A stretch of 57,559 nt of DNA from Flavobacteriaceae bacterium. GTDB taxonomy: Bacteria > Bacteroidota > Bacteroidia > Flavobacteriales > Flavobacteriaceae. The stretch is from contig JALRBW010000004.1 in the NCBI GenBank assembly GCA_023257625.1, positions 1 to 57,559 of the forward strand, written 5' to 3'. This document shows positions 19,902 to 30,095 of this stretch, piece by piece (position 1 is the first letter of the stretch; every line of letters begins with the position of its first letter). The translations under genes and the position numbers were made by a program. The notes under the pieces were generated by a model. The model ran no database searches. It was not told where the DNA came from and saw nothing but the letters and a program-made list of their open reading frames with translations.

Positions 19902-19931
19902 AAAAAAGCCCTCCATTTCACTGGAAAGCTT
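19902..19931 (-). terminator. rho-independent terminator of tRNA-Asp
   Basis: On the minus strand: AAGCTTTCCA, loop GTGAAA, TGGAGGGCTT then TTTTG. The 10-bp stem contains two G-U pairs that form only when read on this strand, and the T-run follows directly. It lies 62 nt after the tRNA 3' end. Confidence 0.75.
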
Positions 19932-19992
19932 CTCACTGGTTGAAAATATTGGATTTTTTGCCAATTTAACAACACACAACTTCTTAAAAGTG

Positions 19993-20066
19993 CGGTCTGG
20001 ACGGGACTCGAACCCGCGACCCCATGCGTGACAGGCATGTATTCTAACCAACTGAACTACCAGACC
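19993..20066 (-). tRNA. tRNA-Asp (anticodon GTC)
   Basis: 74 nt with a full cloverleaf: acceptor stem GGTCTGG/CCAGACC, D-arm, anticodon stem CATGC/GCATG with loop CTGTCAC, T-arm GCGGG/CCCGT with loop TTCGAGT, discriminator G. The anticodon GTC is at 20030-20032. CCA is not encoded. It has its own promoter and terminator. Confidence 0.97.
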
Positions 20067-20079
20067 TAATTAGCGTGTG

Positions 20080-20109
20080 CAAATATACACACATTTTGTT
20101 TTTGCCAAA
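20080..20109 (-). promoter_or_regulatory. promoter of tRNA-Asp
   Basis: Minus-strand TTTG (20106-20109), 18-bp spacer, TATATTTG (20080-20087): the best match to the Bacteroidota consensus in the window. The tRNA begins 13 bp downstream. Confidence 0.75.
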
Positions 20110-20157
20110 CATTTATTAGGAAAAAGAAAAGTGAGTTATACTACATATTCTTTTATT

Positions 20158-20475
20158 TTAGAGTGCCGCATCTAGTGCTTCAATATATGTAGCTTTTGGA
20201 GCTACCCCTACATGTCGACCAACTAATTCGCCACCTTTAAAAACCAATACAGTAGGTATGTTACGCACTCCATATTTCGCAGCAAATTCTTGATTTACAT
20301 CTACATCTACTTTACCTACTACAGCCTTACCTTGATAATCATCACTTAATTCTTCAATAATGGGTCCTACCATTCTGCATGGACCACACCATGCTGCCCA
20401 AAAATCTACTAATACAGGTTTATCTGAATTTAAAACAATCTTTTCAAAAGTTGCGTCTGTTATTTCTAATGCCAT
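20158..20475 (-). CDS. trxA: thioredoxin
   Basis: 105 residues from the ATG at 20475, the usual thioredoxin length. An in-frame ATG six codons upstream (20493) sits within 2 bp of the TACATTTG promoter box and would add an atypical leader, so it is rejected as start. The redox motif WCGPC holds C30 and C33, preceded by VLVDFWAA and followed by the cis-Pro strand NIPTVLVFKGGE. It is a cytoplasmic disulfide reductase serving ribonucleotide reductase, peroxidases and others. It lies downstream of dnaE on the same strand, 98 bp apart with its own promoter. Confidence 0.95.
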   Translation of the reverse strand: MALEITDATFEKIVLNSDKPVLVDFWAAWCGPCRMVGPIIEELSDDYQGKAVVGKVDVDVNQEFAAKYGVRNIPTVLVFKGGELVGRHVGVAPKATYIEALDAAL

Positions 20476-20494
20476 TGTTATTAATTTAAGCATT

Positions 20495-20502
20495 CAAATG
20501 TA
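20495..20502 (-). promoter_or_regulatory. -7 promoter box of trxA
   Basis: Minus-strand TACATTTG matches TAnnTTTG; 19 bp separate it from the ATG at 20475. No TTTG at the expected upstream distance. Confidence 0.4.
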
Positions 20503-20573
20503 GTTATTTTTGAGCTAGTGATTGGTTGTAAAAATCAAATTTGCTTATGCCTCCATGTATTTTACTAATGGTT

Positions 20574-23500
20574 TTAATTTAATTTAAAATGACACTGTTT
20601 TTCTTTTAAATCTTTCAATAACGATGAAGTAATTTTTATTTTTTGACGTTTACTGCTTAACGTTAATTTTATTTTTTTTGAATCTTCGTAAACATTAAAA
20701 AATAGAGCTTTATCTCCTTTATATAATCTAAATAATTCTTGTAACTCTATAATTTTTTCTGAGTCTAAATGTTGTATGTCTAATTGAACAGTCAATTTTT
20801 TAGCATTATTTTCCAAGGTCGACTGCAACATTTCAAAATACAAATAGTCTATTCGTGGAGCACCCACTTTTCCAGTTTCCCTATTTGCCCAACCTTCACG
20901 AACCATAAATCGAAGTCTAATGAATTGATTTATAACTAAAAAATGACGGTATTTCAAGTAATCTTCTCCAAAAATTCTAAACTCGTATTGATCAGAAAAG
21001 TCTTCAATACTAAATCGGGCCCATCCTTTTCCGCTTCTACTTTCTAAATGTTGCACTTCATTCACGATTCCTGCTACATTACATTCTCTATTTAGCAATG
21101 GTTCTAAATCTGATAACTGATTTAGTGAAATGGTTACAAAAAAATCTATTTCGTGCTTAAAATCATCTAAAGGATGAGAAGATATATATATACCAACTAC
21201 CTCTTTTTCTTTTTTTAAACGGGTTAAATTTGACCAAGGTTCACAATCTGGTATTGATAAATCTTGATATGTTTGATTGGTAGTTTCACCAAAAAGACTC
21301 ATTTGTGAAGCATGAATGGCTTCTTGAAATTTGGATCCGAAGCGAATAGCTTTCTCTAAAAAAGTAATACCATCACCGTCTGGATTAAAGTATTGAGCAC
21401 GGTGAATTCCTTTAAATGAATCAAATCCACCTGCTAATGCTAAGTTTTCAAGTGTTTTTTTGTTGGCTTGTCTTAAATCTACACGTTTTACCAAATCGAA
21501 AAGTGACTCATACGAAGTCTCTTTTCGGTTTTCAATTATTGTTTCTACAGCCCCTCGACCTACCCCTTTTATAGCTCCCATTCCAAATCGTATTGCTTGA
21601 TCTTCATTTACTGTAAACTTGTAAAATGATTCATTCACATCAGGACCTAATACCTGTAATCCCATACGTCTACATTCCTCCATAAAGAAGGTTACCTGTT
21701 TAATGTCGTTCATATTATTTGACAAAACAGCTGCCATATATTCTGCCGGGTAGTGGGCTTTTAAATATGCTGTTTGATAACCAATCAATGCATAACAGGT
21801 AGAGTGAGATTTATTAAATGCATATGCAGCAAAAGCTTCCCAATCTTTCCAAATTTTTTCTAAAATAATTTCTGGATGCCCTCGCTCATTTCCTCCCTCA
21901 ATAAATTGAGGTTTTAACTTTTGCAGTAAAGAAAATATTTTTTTACCCATCGCCTTTCGAAGGACATCGGCGTCACCCTTAGAAAATCCTGCCAATTTTT
22001 GTGACAATAGCATTACCTGCTCTTGATATACAGTGATCCCATAAGTTTCTTCAAGAAATTCCGCCATTTCAGGAAGGTCGTAGCGTATTTCTTCATTTCC
22101 ATTTTTTCTGTCTACAAAACTGGGGATATATTCTAATGGACCGGGGCGATATAAGGCGTTCATGGCAATTAAATCTCCAAAAACGGTGGGCTTTAATTCT
22201 TTAAGGTATTTTTGCATACCTGCTGATTCATACTGAAATATTCCTACTGTTTCTCCTCGTTGGAAGAGTTCATATGTTTTTTTATCGTCAAGTGGAAATT
22301 GATCTGGGACTAAAGCTATATTATGTTTGTATTTTACAATTTCAACAGTATCCTTTATTAGAGTTAATGTTTTTAAACCTAAAAAATCCATTTTTAATAA
22401 TCCTGCTTCTTCAACTACTGAATTATCAAATTGAGTAACGAAGAGTTCAGAATCTTTAGCCGTTGCAACAGGTACAAATTGTGTGATATCATCTGGGGTA
22501 ATAATTACTCCACAGGCATGTGTTCCCGTATTGCGAAGTGAGCCCTCTAAAACTTTTGCTTGTTGTATGGTTTGACCAGCAATGCTGTTCTCATCTGCAA
22601 TGTTTTTTATTTCATTAACTCGTAAAATCTCTTCAGAACGTAGCGTCTCTTTTAATTTACTTTCTTCAGTTGAAAAAAGAGTACTCAACTTAATATTAGG
22701 TAATAATTTCGCGATTCGATCAGCTTCACCAAGTGGCAAGTCTAATACTCTGGCTGTATCGCGAATAGATGACTTTGCGGCCATTGTCCCGTAGGTTACA
22801 ATTTGAGCAACTTGATTAGAACCGTATTTTTGAATTACATAATCAATAACTTTTCCTCTTCCTTCATCATCAAAATCAATATCGATATCTGGTAAACTTA
22901 CTCGATCAGGGTTCAAAAAACGCTCAAAAAGCAAATCGTATTTTATAGGGTCTATATTGGTAATTTTTAAGCAATATGCAACTACAGAGCCTGCAGCAGA
23001 CCCTCTTCCAGGACCTACTGATACTCCCATTCTTCGGGCTGCAGCTATAAAGTCTTGAACAATTAAAAAATAGCCTGGATAACCTGTATTAGCTATTACA
23101 TCAAGCTCAAAATCTATACGTTCTGAAATTTCTTTAGAGAGTTCTGGATATCTTTCCTGAGCTCCTTTATAAGTTAAATAATGTAAATATTTATTTTCAC
23201 CTTCGTTGCTTTGTGTTTCATTAATAACTTGGAAATCAGAGGGGATTTCAAATTTTGGAAGTAGAACATCTCTCGCCAATGTAAAAGATTCAATTTTATC
23301 TAATAAGCCCTTTAAATTGAATATGGCCTCAGGAATGTCTTGGAACAAAGCCTTCATCTCCGCTTGTGATTTAAAATAGTATTCCTGATTAGGAAAACCA
23401 TATCGAAACCCTCTTCCCTTACCTATAGGTGTAGCCTGTTTTTCACCTTCCTTTACACACAGTAAAATATCATGTGCGTTGGCTTCTTCTTTTTTTATGT

Positions 23501-24887
23501 AAAAGGTATTATTTGAAGCAATAACTGGAATATTATGTTTTTTTGAAAAGGACAATAATACTTCGTTTGCTCTATTTTCTCCTTCTTCGCCATGGCGCAT
23601 AAGTTCAATGTAAAGATCATCCCCAAAATGTTTATTCCACCACAGCAAGGCTTCTTCTGCTTGCCGATCTCCAACGTTTAAAATCTTTGATGGAACTTCT
23701 CCGTAGGTGTTCCCTGTGAGTACGATCAGGTTTTCTTTGTAACGCTCCACTAACGATCTATCAATTCTAGGAACATAATAAAATCCATCTACATACGCAG
23801 CAGAGGTTAATTTAGCTAAGTTGTGATATCCTTCTTTATTTTTTGCCAAGAAGACAATTTGATACCCATCATCCCTTCTCGTTTTATCTTTATGGTTATC
23901 ACAAACGTTTAATTCACAACCAATTATTGGTTTTATCTGATGTTCTGATTCTTTATTATGATTAGATACTGCTTTAATAAAATGGAAAGCTCCCATCAAG
24001 TTTCCCATGTCTGTAATTGCAACGGCAGGCATTTTTTCTGAAACTGTCGCTTCAACTAACTGATGAATTCTTGTAGTTGCTTGAAGCACAGAAAATTGAG
24101 TATGGTTATGTAAATGAATATAAGGGGCGTCTAAAAGAGCAGCAGTTATTTCTTTTGTTGGTTTAGAAGCCATTGAATCCTCTTCATTTTGAGCAAGTAT
24201 TTCAGAAGCCTTTTTTAAATTTTGATGATGTAATCCAAATAGCAAGAAAGGTGAGGTGCGTGCTTTAAGTATTTCCGTTTGGATCTCTTGGTTTTCAAAT
24301 GCTTCTGGATGTATTTTATCACGTCTTAGCAGTTCTAAAAAAATCCTAGAGGTAGCCTCAACATCTGCTGTTGCATTATGAGCTTCTTCAAAATACTCAT
24401 CAAATAAAAAATGATAAAGTTCAGAAAGTGTAGGTAACTTAAACTTTCCACCTCGCCCTCCGGAAAGCTGGCATAAATTGGCCGTTTCTTCAGTACAGGT
24501 GTCTAAAATGTACTTCCCTTCTAATTCATCTTTTAAGTGTAATCGTAAATATTCGGCTCCAATTATGTTACGGTCAAAGGATACATTATGACCCACTACA
24601 AAAGATACTGTTTTAAGGGAATTAGTGAATTTTTTTAGTGCCTCAACTAAGGGTATTCCCTGAGTTTCAGCCAAGGCGGTAGAAATTCCATGTACTTTTT
24701 CTGAGTCATAGGGTATGGTAAACCCATCGGGTTGAATCAAATAATTTTCATGAGTAAGTAACTCGCCCGCTTCGTCATGAATTTGCCATGCAATTTGGAT
24801 GCATCGCGGCCAATTTTCGCTGTCACTTAATGGGGCATCCCAATGTTTGGGTAAACCTGTTGTTTCGGTATCAAAAATTAAAAACAT
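20574..24887 (-). CDS. dnaE: DNA polymerase III alpha subunit with fused N-terminal DEDD exonuclease
   Basis: 1437 residues. Residues 1-190 are a DnaQ-like 3'-5' exonuclease: FDTETTGLP (D6, E8), VGHNVSFDRN and HNATADVEA supply the DEDDh residues. A PHP domain follows (about 250-480), then the polymerase palm with the catalytic LPDIDIDFDDEGRG, fingers, tandem HhH (LRQANKKTLENLALAGGFD) and an OB-type domain. In the PHP domain the TDHG motif reads TDMG and the later D-x-H reads NNTF, so its own nuclease site is probably lost. The fused exonuclease likely does the proofreading. This fusion is, from memory, common in Bacteroidota. It is divergent from the ligase-associated repair operon. Confidence 0.93.
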   Translation of the reverse strand: MFLIFDTETTGLPKHWDAPLSDSENWPRCIQIAWQIHDEAGELLTHENYLIQPDGFTIPYDSEKVHGISTALAETQGIPLVEALKKFTNSLKTVSFVVGHNVSFDRNIIGAEYLRLHLKDELEGKYILDTCTEETANLCQLSGGRGGKFKLPTLSELYHFLFDEYFEEAHNATADVEATSRIFLELLRRDKIHPEAFENQEIQTEILKARTSPFLLFGLHHQNLKKASEILAQNEEDSMASKPTKEITAALLDAPYIHLHNHTQFSVLQATTRIHQLVEATVSEKMPAVAITDMGNLMGAFHFIKAVSNHNKESEHQIKPIIGCELNVCDNHKDKTRRDDGYQIVFLAKNKEGYHNLAKLTSAAYVDGFYYVPRIDRSLVERYKENLIVLTGNTYGEVPSKILNVGDRQAEEALLWWNKHFGDDLYIELMRHGEEGENRANEVLLSFSKKHNIPVIASNNTFYIKKEEANAHDILLCVKEGEKQATPIGKGRGFRYGFPNQEYYFKSQAEMKALFQDIPEAIFNLKGLLDKIESFTLARDVLLPKFEIPSDFQVINETQSNEGENKYLHYLTYKGAQERYPELSKEISERIDFELDVIANTGYPGYFLIVQDFIAAARRMGVSVGPGRGSAAGSVVAYCLKITNIDPIKYDLLFERFLNPDRVSLPDIDIDFDDEGRGKVIDYVIQKYGSNQVAQIVTYGTMAAKSSIRDTARVLDLPLGEADRIAKLLPNIKLSTLFSTEESKLKETLRSEEILRVNEIKNIADENSIAGQTIQQAKVLEGSLRNTGTHACGVIITPDDITQFVPVATAKDSELFVTQFDNSVVEEAGLLKMDFLGLKTLTLIKDTVEIVKYKHNIALVPDQFPLDDKKTYELFQRGETVGIFQYESAGMQKYLKELKPTVFGDLIAMNALYRPGPLEYIPSFVDRKNGNEEIRYDLPEMAEFLEETYGITVYQEQVMLLSQKLAGFSKGDADVLRKAMGKKIFSLLQKLKPQFIEGGNERGHPEIILEKIWKDWEAFAAYAFNKSHSTCYALIGYQTAYLKAHYPAEYMAAVLSNNMNDIKQVTFFMEECRRMGLQVLGPDVNESFYKFTVNEDQAIRFGMGAIKGVGRGAVETIIENRKETSYESLFDLVKRVDLRQANKKTLENLALAGGFDSFKGIHRAQYFNPDGDGITFLEKAIRFGSKFQEAIHASQMSLFGETTNQTYQDLSIPDCEPWSNLTRLKKEKEVVGIYISSHPLDDFKHEIDFFVTISLNQLSDLEPLLNRECNVAGIVNEVQHLESRSGKGWARFSIEDFSDQYEFRIFGEDYLKYRHFLVINQFIRLRFMVREGWANRETGKVGAPRIDYLYFEMLQSTLENNAKKLTVQLDIQHLDSEKIIELQELFRLYKGDKALFFNVYEDSKKIKLTLSSKRQKIKITSSLLKDLKEKQCHFKLN

Positions 24888-25096
24888 TAAAACGAAAGTA
24901 GGAAATTATTGCTGTGAAAGAAAAAGGATTTATTGTGACTTATTAACGGTTTTTAAAGGGCTTTCTATTATTCTTATTATAAACTTATTTCTTCCGTATC
25001 AGCTGTTTTTAAATCAATTAATAGAGGATAAAACCAAGTAAAAAGTGGAAATAAATTATTGTATTTGTACCTTCCCAATAAAAAGAAAAAAGAAAA

Positions 25097-26098
25097 ATGC
25101 CGCTATTGGAATTTACCTCAAAAGGAATTTATTGCTCACAAGCTAACGTATATCTTGATCCATGGCGCGGAGTGAATAAAGCCCTTATTACTCATGGTCA
25201 TTCTGATCATGCCCGTTGGGGTAGCCAACATTATATTACCCACGAATTAAATGTTCCTATAATAAAACATCGACTAGGCTCTATATCAGTTGTTGGAAAA
25301 AGATACGGTGATCCCTTTAACATTAATGGGGTACAGTTTTCTTTTCATCCTTCGGGGCACGTTCCTGGGGCCTCACAAATTCGAGTAGAATACAAAGGAG
25401 AGGTTTGGGTTTTTACTGGTGATTATAAAGTACAATCCGATGGTATTTCTACTCCTTTTGAACCCATAAAATGCCATACATTCATCACCGAATCAACATT
25501 CGGATTACCAGTGTTTCAATGGGAGGAACCATACAGAATACATGAAAAAATAAATATATGGTGGGCTGAAAATCAAGCTCAAAAAACAACCAGTCTTTTA
25601 ATGGGCTACTCGTTAGGTAAAATTCAACGCCTTTTAAAGCACCTTGACCCCTCAATTGGAACCATATACACTCATGGGGCTACAGATGAAATGACCATGG
25701 TATTGAGAGCGTATTTAGATTTACCCGCCACAAAAAGAATAACAGCAGAAACATCTAAAAAAGAAATTGAAGGTAACTTGGTTCTAGCGCCTCCTGCAGT
25801 AATGGGAAGTACCTGGATTAAGAAACTAGGTAACCTATCAACTGGCTATGCTTCGGGTTGGATGGCCTTTAGAGGAGCACGTAGAAGAAGAGCCGTAGAT
25901 CGAGCTTTTGTTTTATCTGATCATGCAGATTGGAATGGGCTACTAAGTTCAATTAAAGCCACAGGTTGTGAAAATGTAATTACTACGCATGGCTATACCG
26001 ACCTATTTGCGCAATACCTGAGTGCTAATGGCTGGAATGCCAAAACAGAAAAAACTCAATACGAAGGAGAAACCCTAGAAAATAGCACTGAAGAATGA
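25097..26098 (+). CDS. ligase-associated DNA exonuclease (metallo-beta-lactamase fold)
   Basis: 333 residues. The metallo-beta-lactamase signature is THGHSDHARWG at about residues 32-42, with GHVPGASQI, FTGDYK and a late VLSDHADW that complete the metal site and beta-CASP-like region. It belongs to the DNA-ligase-associated exonuclease family related to SNM1/Artemis nucleases, which would trim DNA ends. It is the first gene of a four-gene unit in which each junction overlaps by 4 bp (ATGA type), so the proteins are likely made in fixed ratio and act together. Confidence 0.9.
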   Translation: MPLLEFTSKGIYCSQANVYLDPWRGVNKALITHGHSDHARWGSQHYITHELNVPIIKHRLGSISVVGKRYGDPFNINGVQFSFHPSGHVPGASQIRVEYKGEVWVFTGDYKVQSDGISTPFEPIKCHTFITESTFGLPVFQWEEPYRIHEKINIWWAENQAQKTTSLLMGYSLGKIQRLLKHLDPSIGTIYTHGATDEMTMVLRAYLDLPATKRITAETSKKEIEGNLVLAPPAVMGSTWIKKLGNLSTGYASGWMAFRGARRRRAVDRAFVLSDHADWNGLLSSIKATGCENVITTHGYTDLFAQYLSANGWNAKTEKTQYEGETLENSTEE

Positions 26099-27681
26099 AA
26101 CGTTTTGCCGCTTTAATAGAACAGTTGGATAATAGTAATAAAACCAATGTAAAAGTTGCTGCGTTGACTGCATATTTTGAAAAAGCACCTAAAAAAGATG
26201 TTTTATGGGCTGTCGCTTTATTTTCACATCGTCGCCCCTCAAGACCTATTAACACAACACTTATGAGAGAGTGGGCGGCAGAAGTGGCGCAACTCCCACC
26301 CTGGCTTTTTGAAGAAACATATCATATTGTTGGAGATTTAGCAGAAACTATTGCCCTACTAGTTCAACAAAAATCTAATGGAACCACTTCTTCCTTAAGC
26401 CAGTGTATTCAAGAAATTATTGACTTAAAACCGAAAACGGAGGAAGAAAAAAAGGAATACATTCTAAAACAATGGGAATCTTTTACAACTTCAGAAAGAT
26501 TTGTTTTTAATAAAATACTTACAGGCGGATTTCGTATTGGAATAAGTCAAAAATTAATGACTCGAGCTTTATCTAAAGCTTTGGGTATTGATCAAAACAT
26601 AATTGCCCATCGCTTAATGGGTCAATGGTCACCGCTTACAACTACGTTTGATAAGTTAATTCTATATCCGAATCCTGAAGATCAAATTGCACAACCTTAC
26701 CCTTTTTTTCTAGCATATGCATTAGAGGATTCAATCATGAAAAATGAAAACTGTAATGATTATCGAATTGAACATAAATGGGATGGAATGCGCGCTCAGC
26801 TAATTCTTCGAAAAGGAAAACATTTTTTATGGAGTCGAGGAGAAGAACTAATAACTGATAAATTTCCAGAATTTGCCTGTCTTGCTGAAACTTTTCCTGA
26901 AGGTACAGTTTTAGATGGTGAACTTATACCTTATAATGACAATCAAATTGGTTATTTTAATGCACTTCAAAAAAGAATTGGAAGAAAAACAATTTCCCAA
27001 AAATTACTCCAAGAGATTCCCATTCGACTTATGCTTTATGACATTTTGGAATGGAATGGAAAAGATATTCGTTCTCTTCCTTTATACAAAAGACAAACAA
27101 TTTTGGCTAAACTCTATAAAAACTATAGCACTAAAAATATGCCCTTACTATTATCAGAACCCATGACCTTTTCTAGTTGGGATGAAGTAACAAAAGAACG
27201 TGAGCGCGCTTTTGAAAAAAGAAGTGAGGGGATAATGCTTAAACGAAAAAATGCTCCTTATGAAGTGGGTAGAAAAAAGGGAGGTTGGTGGAAATGGAAG
27301 TCTAATCCAAAAACTATTGACGCAGTATTAACATATGCTATGAGGGGTCATGGAAGAAGAACAAATTTGTATACAGATTACACTTTTGCACTTTGGGAGG
27401 GTGATGAATTAGTGACCTTTGCAAAGGCTTATTCTGGACTAACGGATGCAGAAATTAAAAAAATAGATCGATTTGTAAAGCAAAATACGATAGACCGATT
27501 TGGGCCTGTTAAACAGGTAAAACCTGAATTGGTTTTTGAAATTGCCTTTGAAGGTATTGCTGCTTCTACCCGACATAAAAGCGGAGTAGCTGTTCGATTT
27601 CCACGCATTTTACGCTGGCGTCATGATAAAAAAAGTAACGAAGCTAATTCACTTGTAGATTTAAAAAAGTTGCTCTTATGA
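26095..27681 (+). CDS. ATP-dependent DNA ligase (ligase-associated repair operon)
   Basis: 528 residues. An N-terminal alpha-helical DNA-binding domain (1-210, ending FRIGISQKLMTRALSKALG) precedes the nucleotidyltransferase core. The adenylation motif is EHKWDGMR near residue 225 (Lys is the AMP acceptor); other ligase motifs are VLDGELIPY, SEGIMLKRKNAPYEVG and WWKWKSNP, and the OB domain ends with RFPRILRWRHDKKSNEAN. It seals nicks using ATP, in contrast to the NAD-dependent LigA that all bacteria need. Gene order and 4-bp overlaps on both sides define the ligase-associated repair cassette. Confidence 0.93.
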   Translation: MKRFAALIEQLDNSNKTNVKVAALTAYFEKAPKKDVLWAVALFSHRRPSRPINTTLMREWAAEVAQLPPWLFEETYHIVGDLAETIALLVQQKSNGTTSSLSQCIQEIIDLKPKTEEEKKEYILKQWESFTTSERFVFNKILTGGFRIGISQKLMTRALSKALGIDQNIIAHRLMGQWSPLTTTFDKLILYPNPEDQIAQPYPFFLAYALEDSIMKNENCNDYRIEHKWDGMRAQLILRKGKHFLWSRGEELITDKFPEFACLAETFPEGTVLDGELIPYNDNQIGYFNALQKRIGRKTISQKLLQEIPIRLMLYDILEWNGKDIRSLPLYKRQTILAKLYKNYSTKNMPLLLSEPMTFSSWDEVTKERERAFEKRSEGIMLKRKNAPYEVGRKKGGWWKWKSNPKTIDAVLTYAMRGHGRRTNLYTDYTFALWEGDELVTFAKAYSGLTDAEIKKIDRFVKQNTIDRFGPVKQVKPELVFEIAFEGIAASTRHKSGVAVRFPRILRWRHDKKSNEANSLVDLKKLLL

Positions 27682-30095
27682 AAGAACTTTTCTCATGGTT
27701 TAAAGGGCAAAAATGGGTACCTCAAGACTTTCAAATAGAATGTTGGACTGCCTACAGTGAGGGGAAAAATGGAATGTTACATGCCCCCACTGGAAGCGGT
27801 AAAACTTATGCTCTTTGGGGTGCGATACTTCAGGACACAATAAAAAATAAACAATACCCTCTAGGGCTTCAAGTACTTTGGATTACTCCACTTAGGGCCT
27901 TAGCGACAGAAATTCAAAAAGCAACCCAACGGATGACTACTGATCTTTGTCCTGGATTGAAGGTGGAATTGAGAACCGGTGATAGTCCACAAAGTGAACG
28001 AACCCGACAAAAACGTTCACCTTCTTTTGGGTTAATAACTACACCTGAAAGTTTACATGTATTAATCAGTAACAAAGAGCATAAAAGATATTTTGAAAAT
28101 TTACAGATAATTGTAGTTGATGAGTGGCATGAATTATTGGGTTCCAAAAGGGGAGTTCAAATTGAACTCGCCCTTGCATATTTGCGTTCTTTTTTGCCAA
28201 AATTAAAAGTTTGGGGGATTTCTGCTACTCTGGGAAACAAGACATTAGCTCGTAAAATTTTGTTGGGTAATACAAAAAAATATACCTCAATCACAGCACA
28301 GATTCAAAAAGAAATCAAAGTTATATCCATTATTCCAAATAAAATGGAACAATTCCCTTGGCGGGGACATCTTGGAATTCATCTTTTGCCTGAAGTTTTA
28401 AAATTGATTGAAAAAAATAAAACAACACTTCTTTTTACAAATACTCGAGCACAATGTGAAATTTGGTTTCATAAAATTTTAGAGGGAAATCCTGATTTAG
28501 CAGGCTCAATAGCCATGCACCACGGTAGTATTGATAAAAAAATTCGCTTGTGGGTTGAAGATGCTTTAAGAAAAGAAGAGTTGAAAGTTGTTGTTTGTAC
28601 CTCTAGTTTAGATTTAGGCGTTGATTTTAGCCCTGTAGAAAGTTGTATTCAAATAGGAAGTCCTAAAGGGGTTGGTCGGTTTATTCAACGTGCGGGTAGA
28701 AGTGGACACCGCCCTAATGTGCCTAGTAAAATCTATTTTCTTCCAACCTATGCTTTGGAATTGATAGAATCTGTAGCACTTCAAGAAGGAATAAAACAGC
28801 AAAAAATTGAAGACCGGATTCCCTATCTAAATGCCTATGATGTCTTGCTCCAATTTTTGATGACCCTAGCTGTAGGGTCAGGATTTTATCCTGACACGTT
28901 ATTCCCTGTCATAAAAAAAACATTTTGCTACCAAACCTTAGATCAAAAAAAATGGCATTGGTTGCTAAATTTTTTAGTGAAGGGTAGCCAAAGTCTTGAA
29001 CATTATGATGAATACAAAAAAGTTAACGTTTTGGCCAATGGATTACTTCAAGTTACCCACAAAGGAATAGCAATGAGGCATCGCTTGTCAATGGGAACTA
29101 TTGTTAGTGATGCTGATTTAAAAGTTCGTTATCAAAAGGGGGGGTATTTAGGCGCAATTGAAGAATGGTTTGTCTCTAAATTAAATCCAGGAGATGTGTT
29201 TACTTTTTCTGGTCACAATTTAGAACTCATCCGACTGCAGCATATGGAAGTTATTGTAAAAAAATCAAAAATAAAAAAAGCAAAAGTCCCCGCATGGATG
29301 GGGGGTCGGATGAGTTTTAGTGCTCATTTAAGTGATTTATTAAAATTGACTCTTCAGAATAAGACACATAAAAACTCTCCTGAATTTGTAGCATTGGAAC
29401 CGATTTTTAGGCAACAACAGAAAGAATCTATTCTACCCAAACCCCATGAGTTTTTAATTGAACGGTTTCATACTAAAGAGGGTTGTCATACTCTTTTTTA
29501 CCCTTTTGAGGGCTATGCAATTCATGAAGCTATGGCGAGTTTAATAGCCTATAGAATCAGCTTATTGAGGCCTATTTCATTCACAATGTCTTATAATGAT
29601 TATGGATTTGAATTACTTTCTGATCAAGCATTTGATAAAATAAGTTTTTTAGATAATGATCTTTTCACTACACAATATATACTAGAGGATTTAGAAAAAA
29701 GCATCAATCTTTCAGAAATGGCAAGGCGAAGATTTAGAGACATTGCTGTTATCTCTGGTTTAGTATTTCAAGGTTTTCCTAATAAACCTACAAAAACAAA
29801 ACATTTACAAAGTGGATCTCAATTGTTTTACAATGTATTTAAAGATTATGAACCCGATAATTTACTTTACCAACAAGCTATTGAAGAAACTTATGACCAT
29901 GGAATGGAACGAGGTAGATTACTTAAGGTTTTTGAAGCCATTCAAAGGCAAAATATTGTATGGAAGGAATGTAATCAACCCACCCCTTTATCTTTCCCAA
30001 TAATTACCGACCGAATGCGTACAAAATTATCATCAGAAAATATAGAAGATAGAATTAAAAAAATGTATCTCCAATTAGAAAAAGCCAGTCGATGA
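27678..30095 (+). CDS. ligase-associated DEXH-box helicase (Lhr-type)
   Basis: 805 residues. Superfamily-2 helicase motifs in order: Walker A APTGSGKTYALW near residue 38, TPLRALA, TTPESLH, the DEXH box VVDEWHELLGSKRG, ISATLGN, and the C-terminal RecA domain with SLDLGVDFSPVE and QRAGRSGHRP. The C-terminal half (about 380-805) is the Lhr-type winged-helix and DUF4238-like region that binds DNA. It is an Lhr-related 3'-5' translocase specialised to the ligase cassette; loading exonuclease and ligase onto damaged DNA is an inference. It overlaps both neighbouring genes by 4 bp. Confidence 0.92.
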   Translation: MKELFSWFKGQKWVPQDFQIECWTAYSEGKNGMLHAPTGSGKTYALWGAILQDTIKNKQYPLGLQVLWITPLRALATEIQKATQRMTTDLCPGLKVELRTGDSPQSERTRQKRSPSFGLITTPESLHVLISNKEHKRYFENLQIIVVDEWHELLGSKRGVQIELALAYLRSFLPKLKVWGISATLGNKTLARKILLGNTKKYTSITAQIQKEIKVISIIPNKMEQFPWRGHLGIHLLPEVLKLIEKNKTTLLFTNTRAQCEIWFHKILEGNPDLAGSIAMHHGSIDKKIRLWVEDALRKEELKVVVCTSSLDLGVDFSPVESCIQIGSPKGVGRFIQRAGRSGHRPNVPSKIYFLPTYALELIESVALQEGIKQQKIEDRIPYLNAYDVLLQFLMTLAVGSGFYPDTLFPVIKKTFCYQTLDQKKWHWLLNFLVKGSQSLEHYDEYKKVNVLANGLLQVTHKGIAMRHRLSMGTIVSDADLKVRYQKGGYLGAIEEWFVSKLNPGDVFTFSGHNLELIRLQHMEVIVKKSKIKKAKVPAWMGGRMSFSAHLSDLLKLTLQNKTHKNSPEFVALEPIFRQQQKESILPKPHEFLIERFHTKEGCHTLFYPFEGYAIHEAMASLIAYRISLLRPISFTMSYNDYGFELLSDQAFDKISFLDNDLFTTQYILEDLEKSINLSEMARRRFRDIAVISGLVFQGFPNKPTKTKHLQSGSQLFYNVFKDYEPDNLLYQQAIEETYDHGMERGRLLKVFEAIQRQNIVWKECNQPTPLSFPIITDRMRTKLSSENIEDRIKKMYLQLEKASR

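Noticed and set aside
24799-25041. Small plus-strand frame overlapping the dnaE start
   Set aside because: First third is antisense to the DnaE exonuclease motif; no promoter and no recognisable domain.
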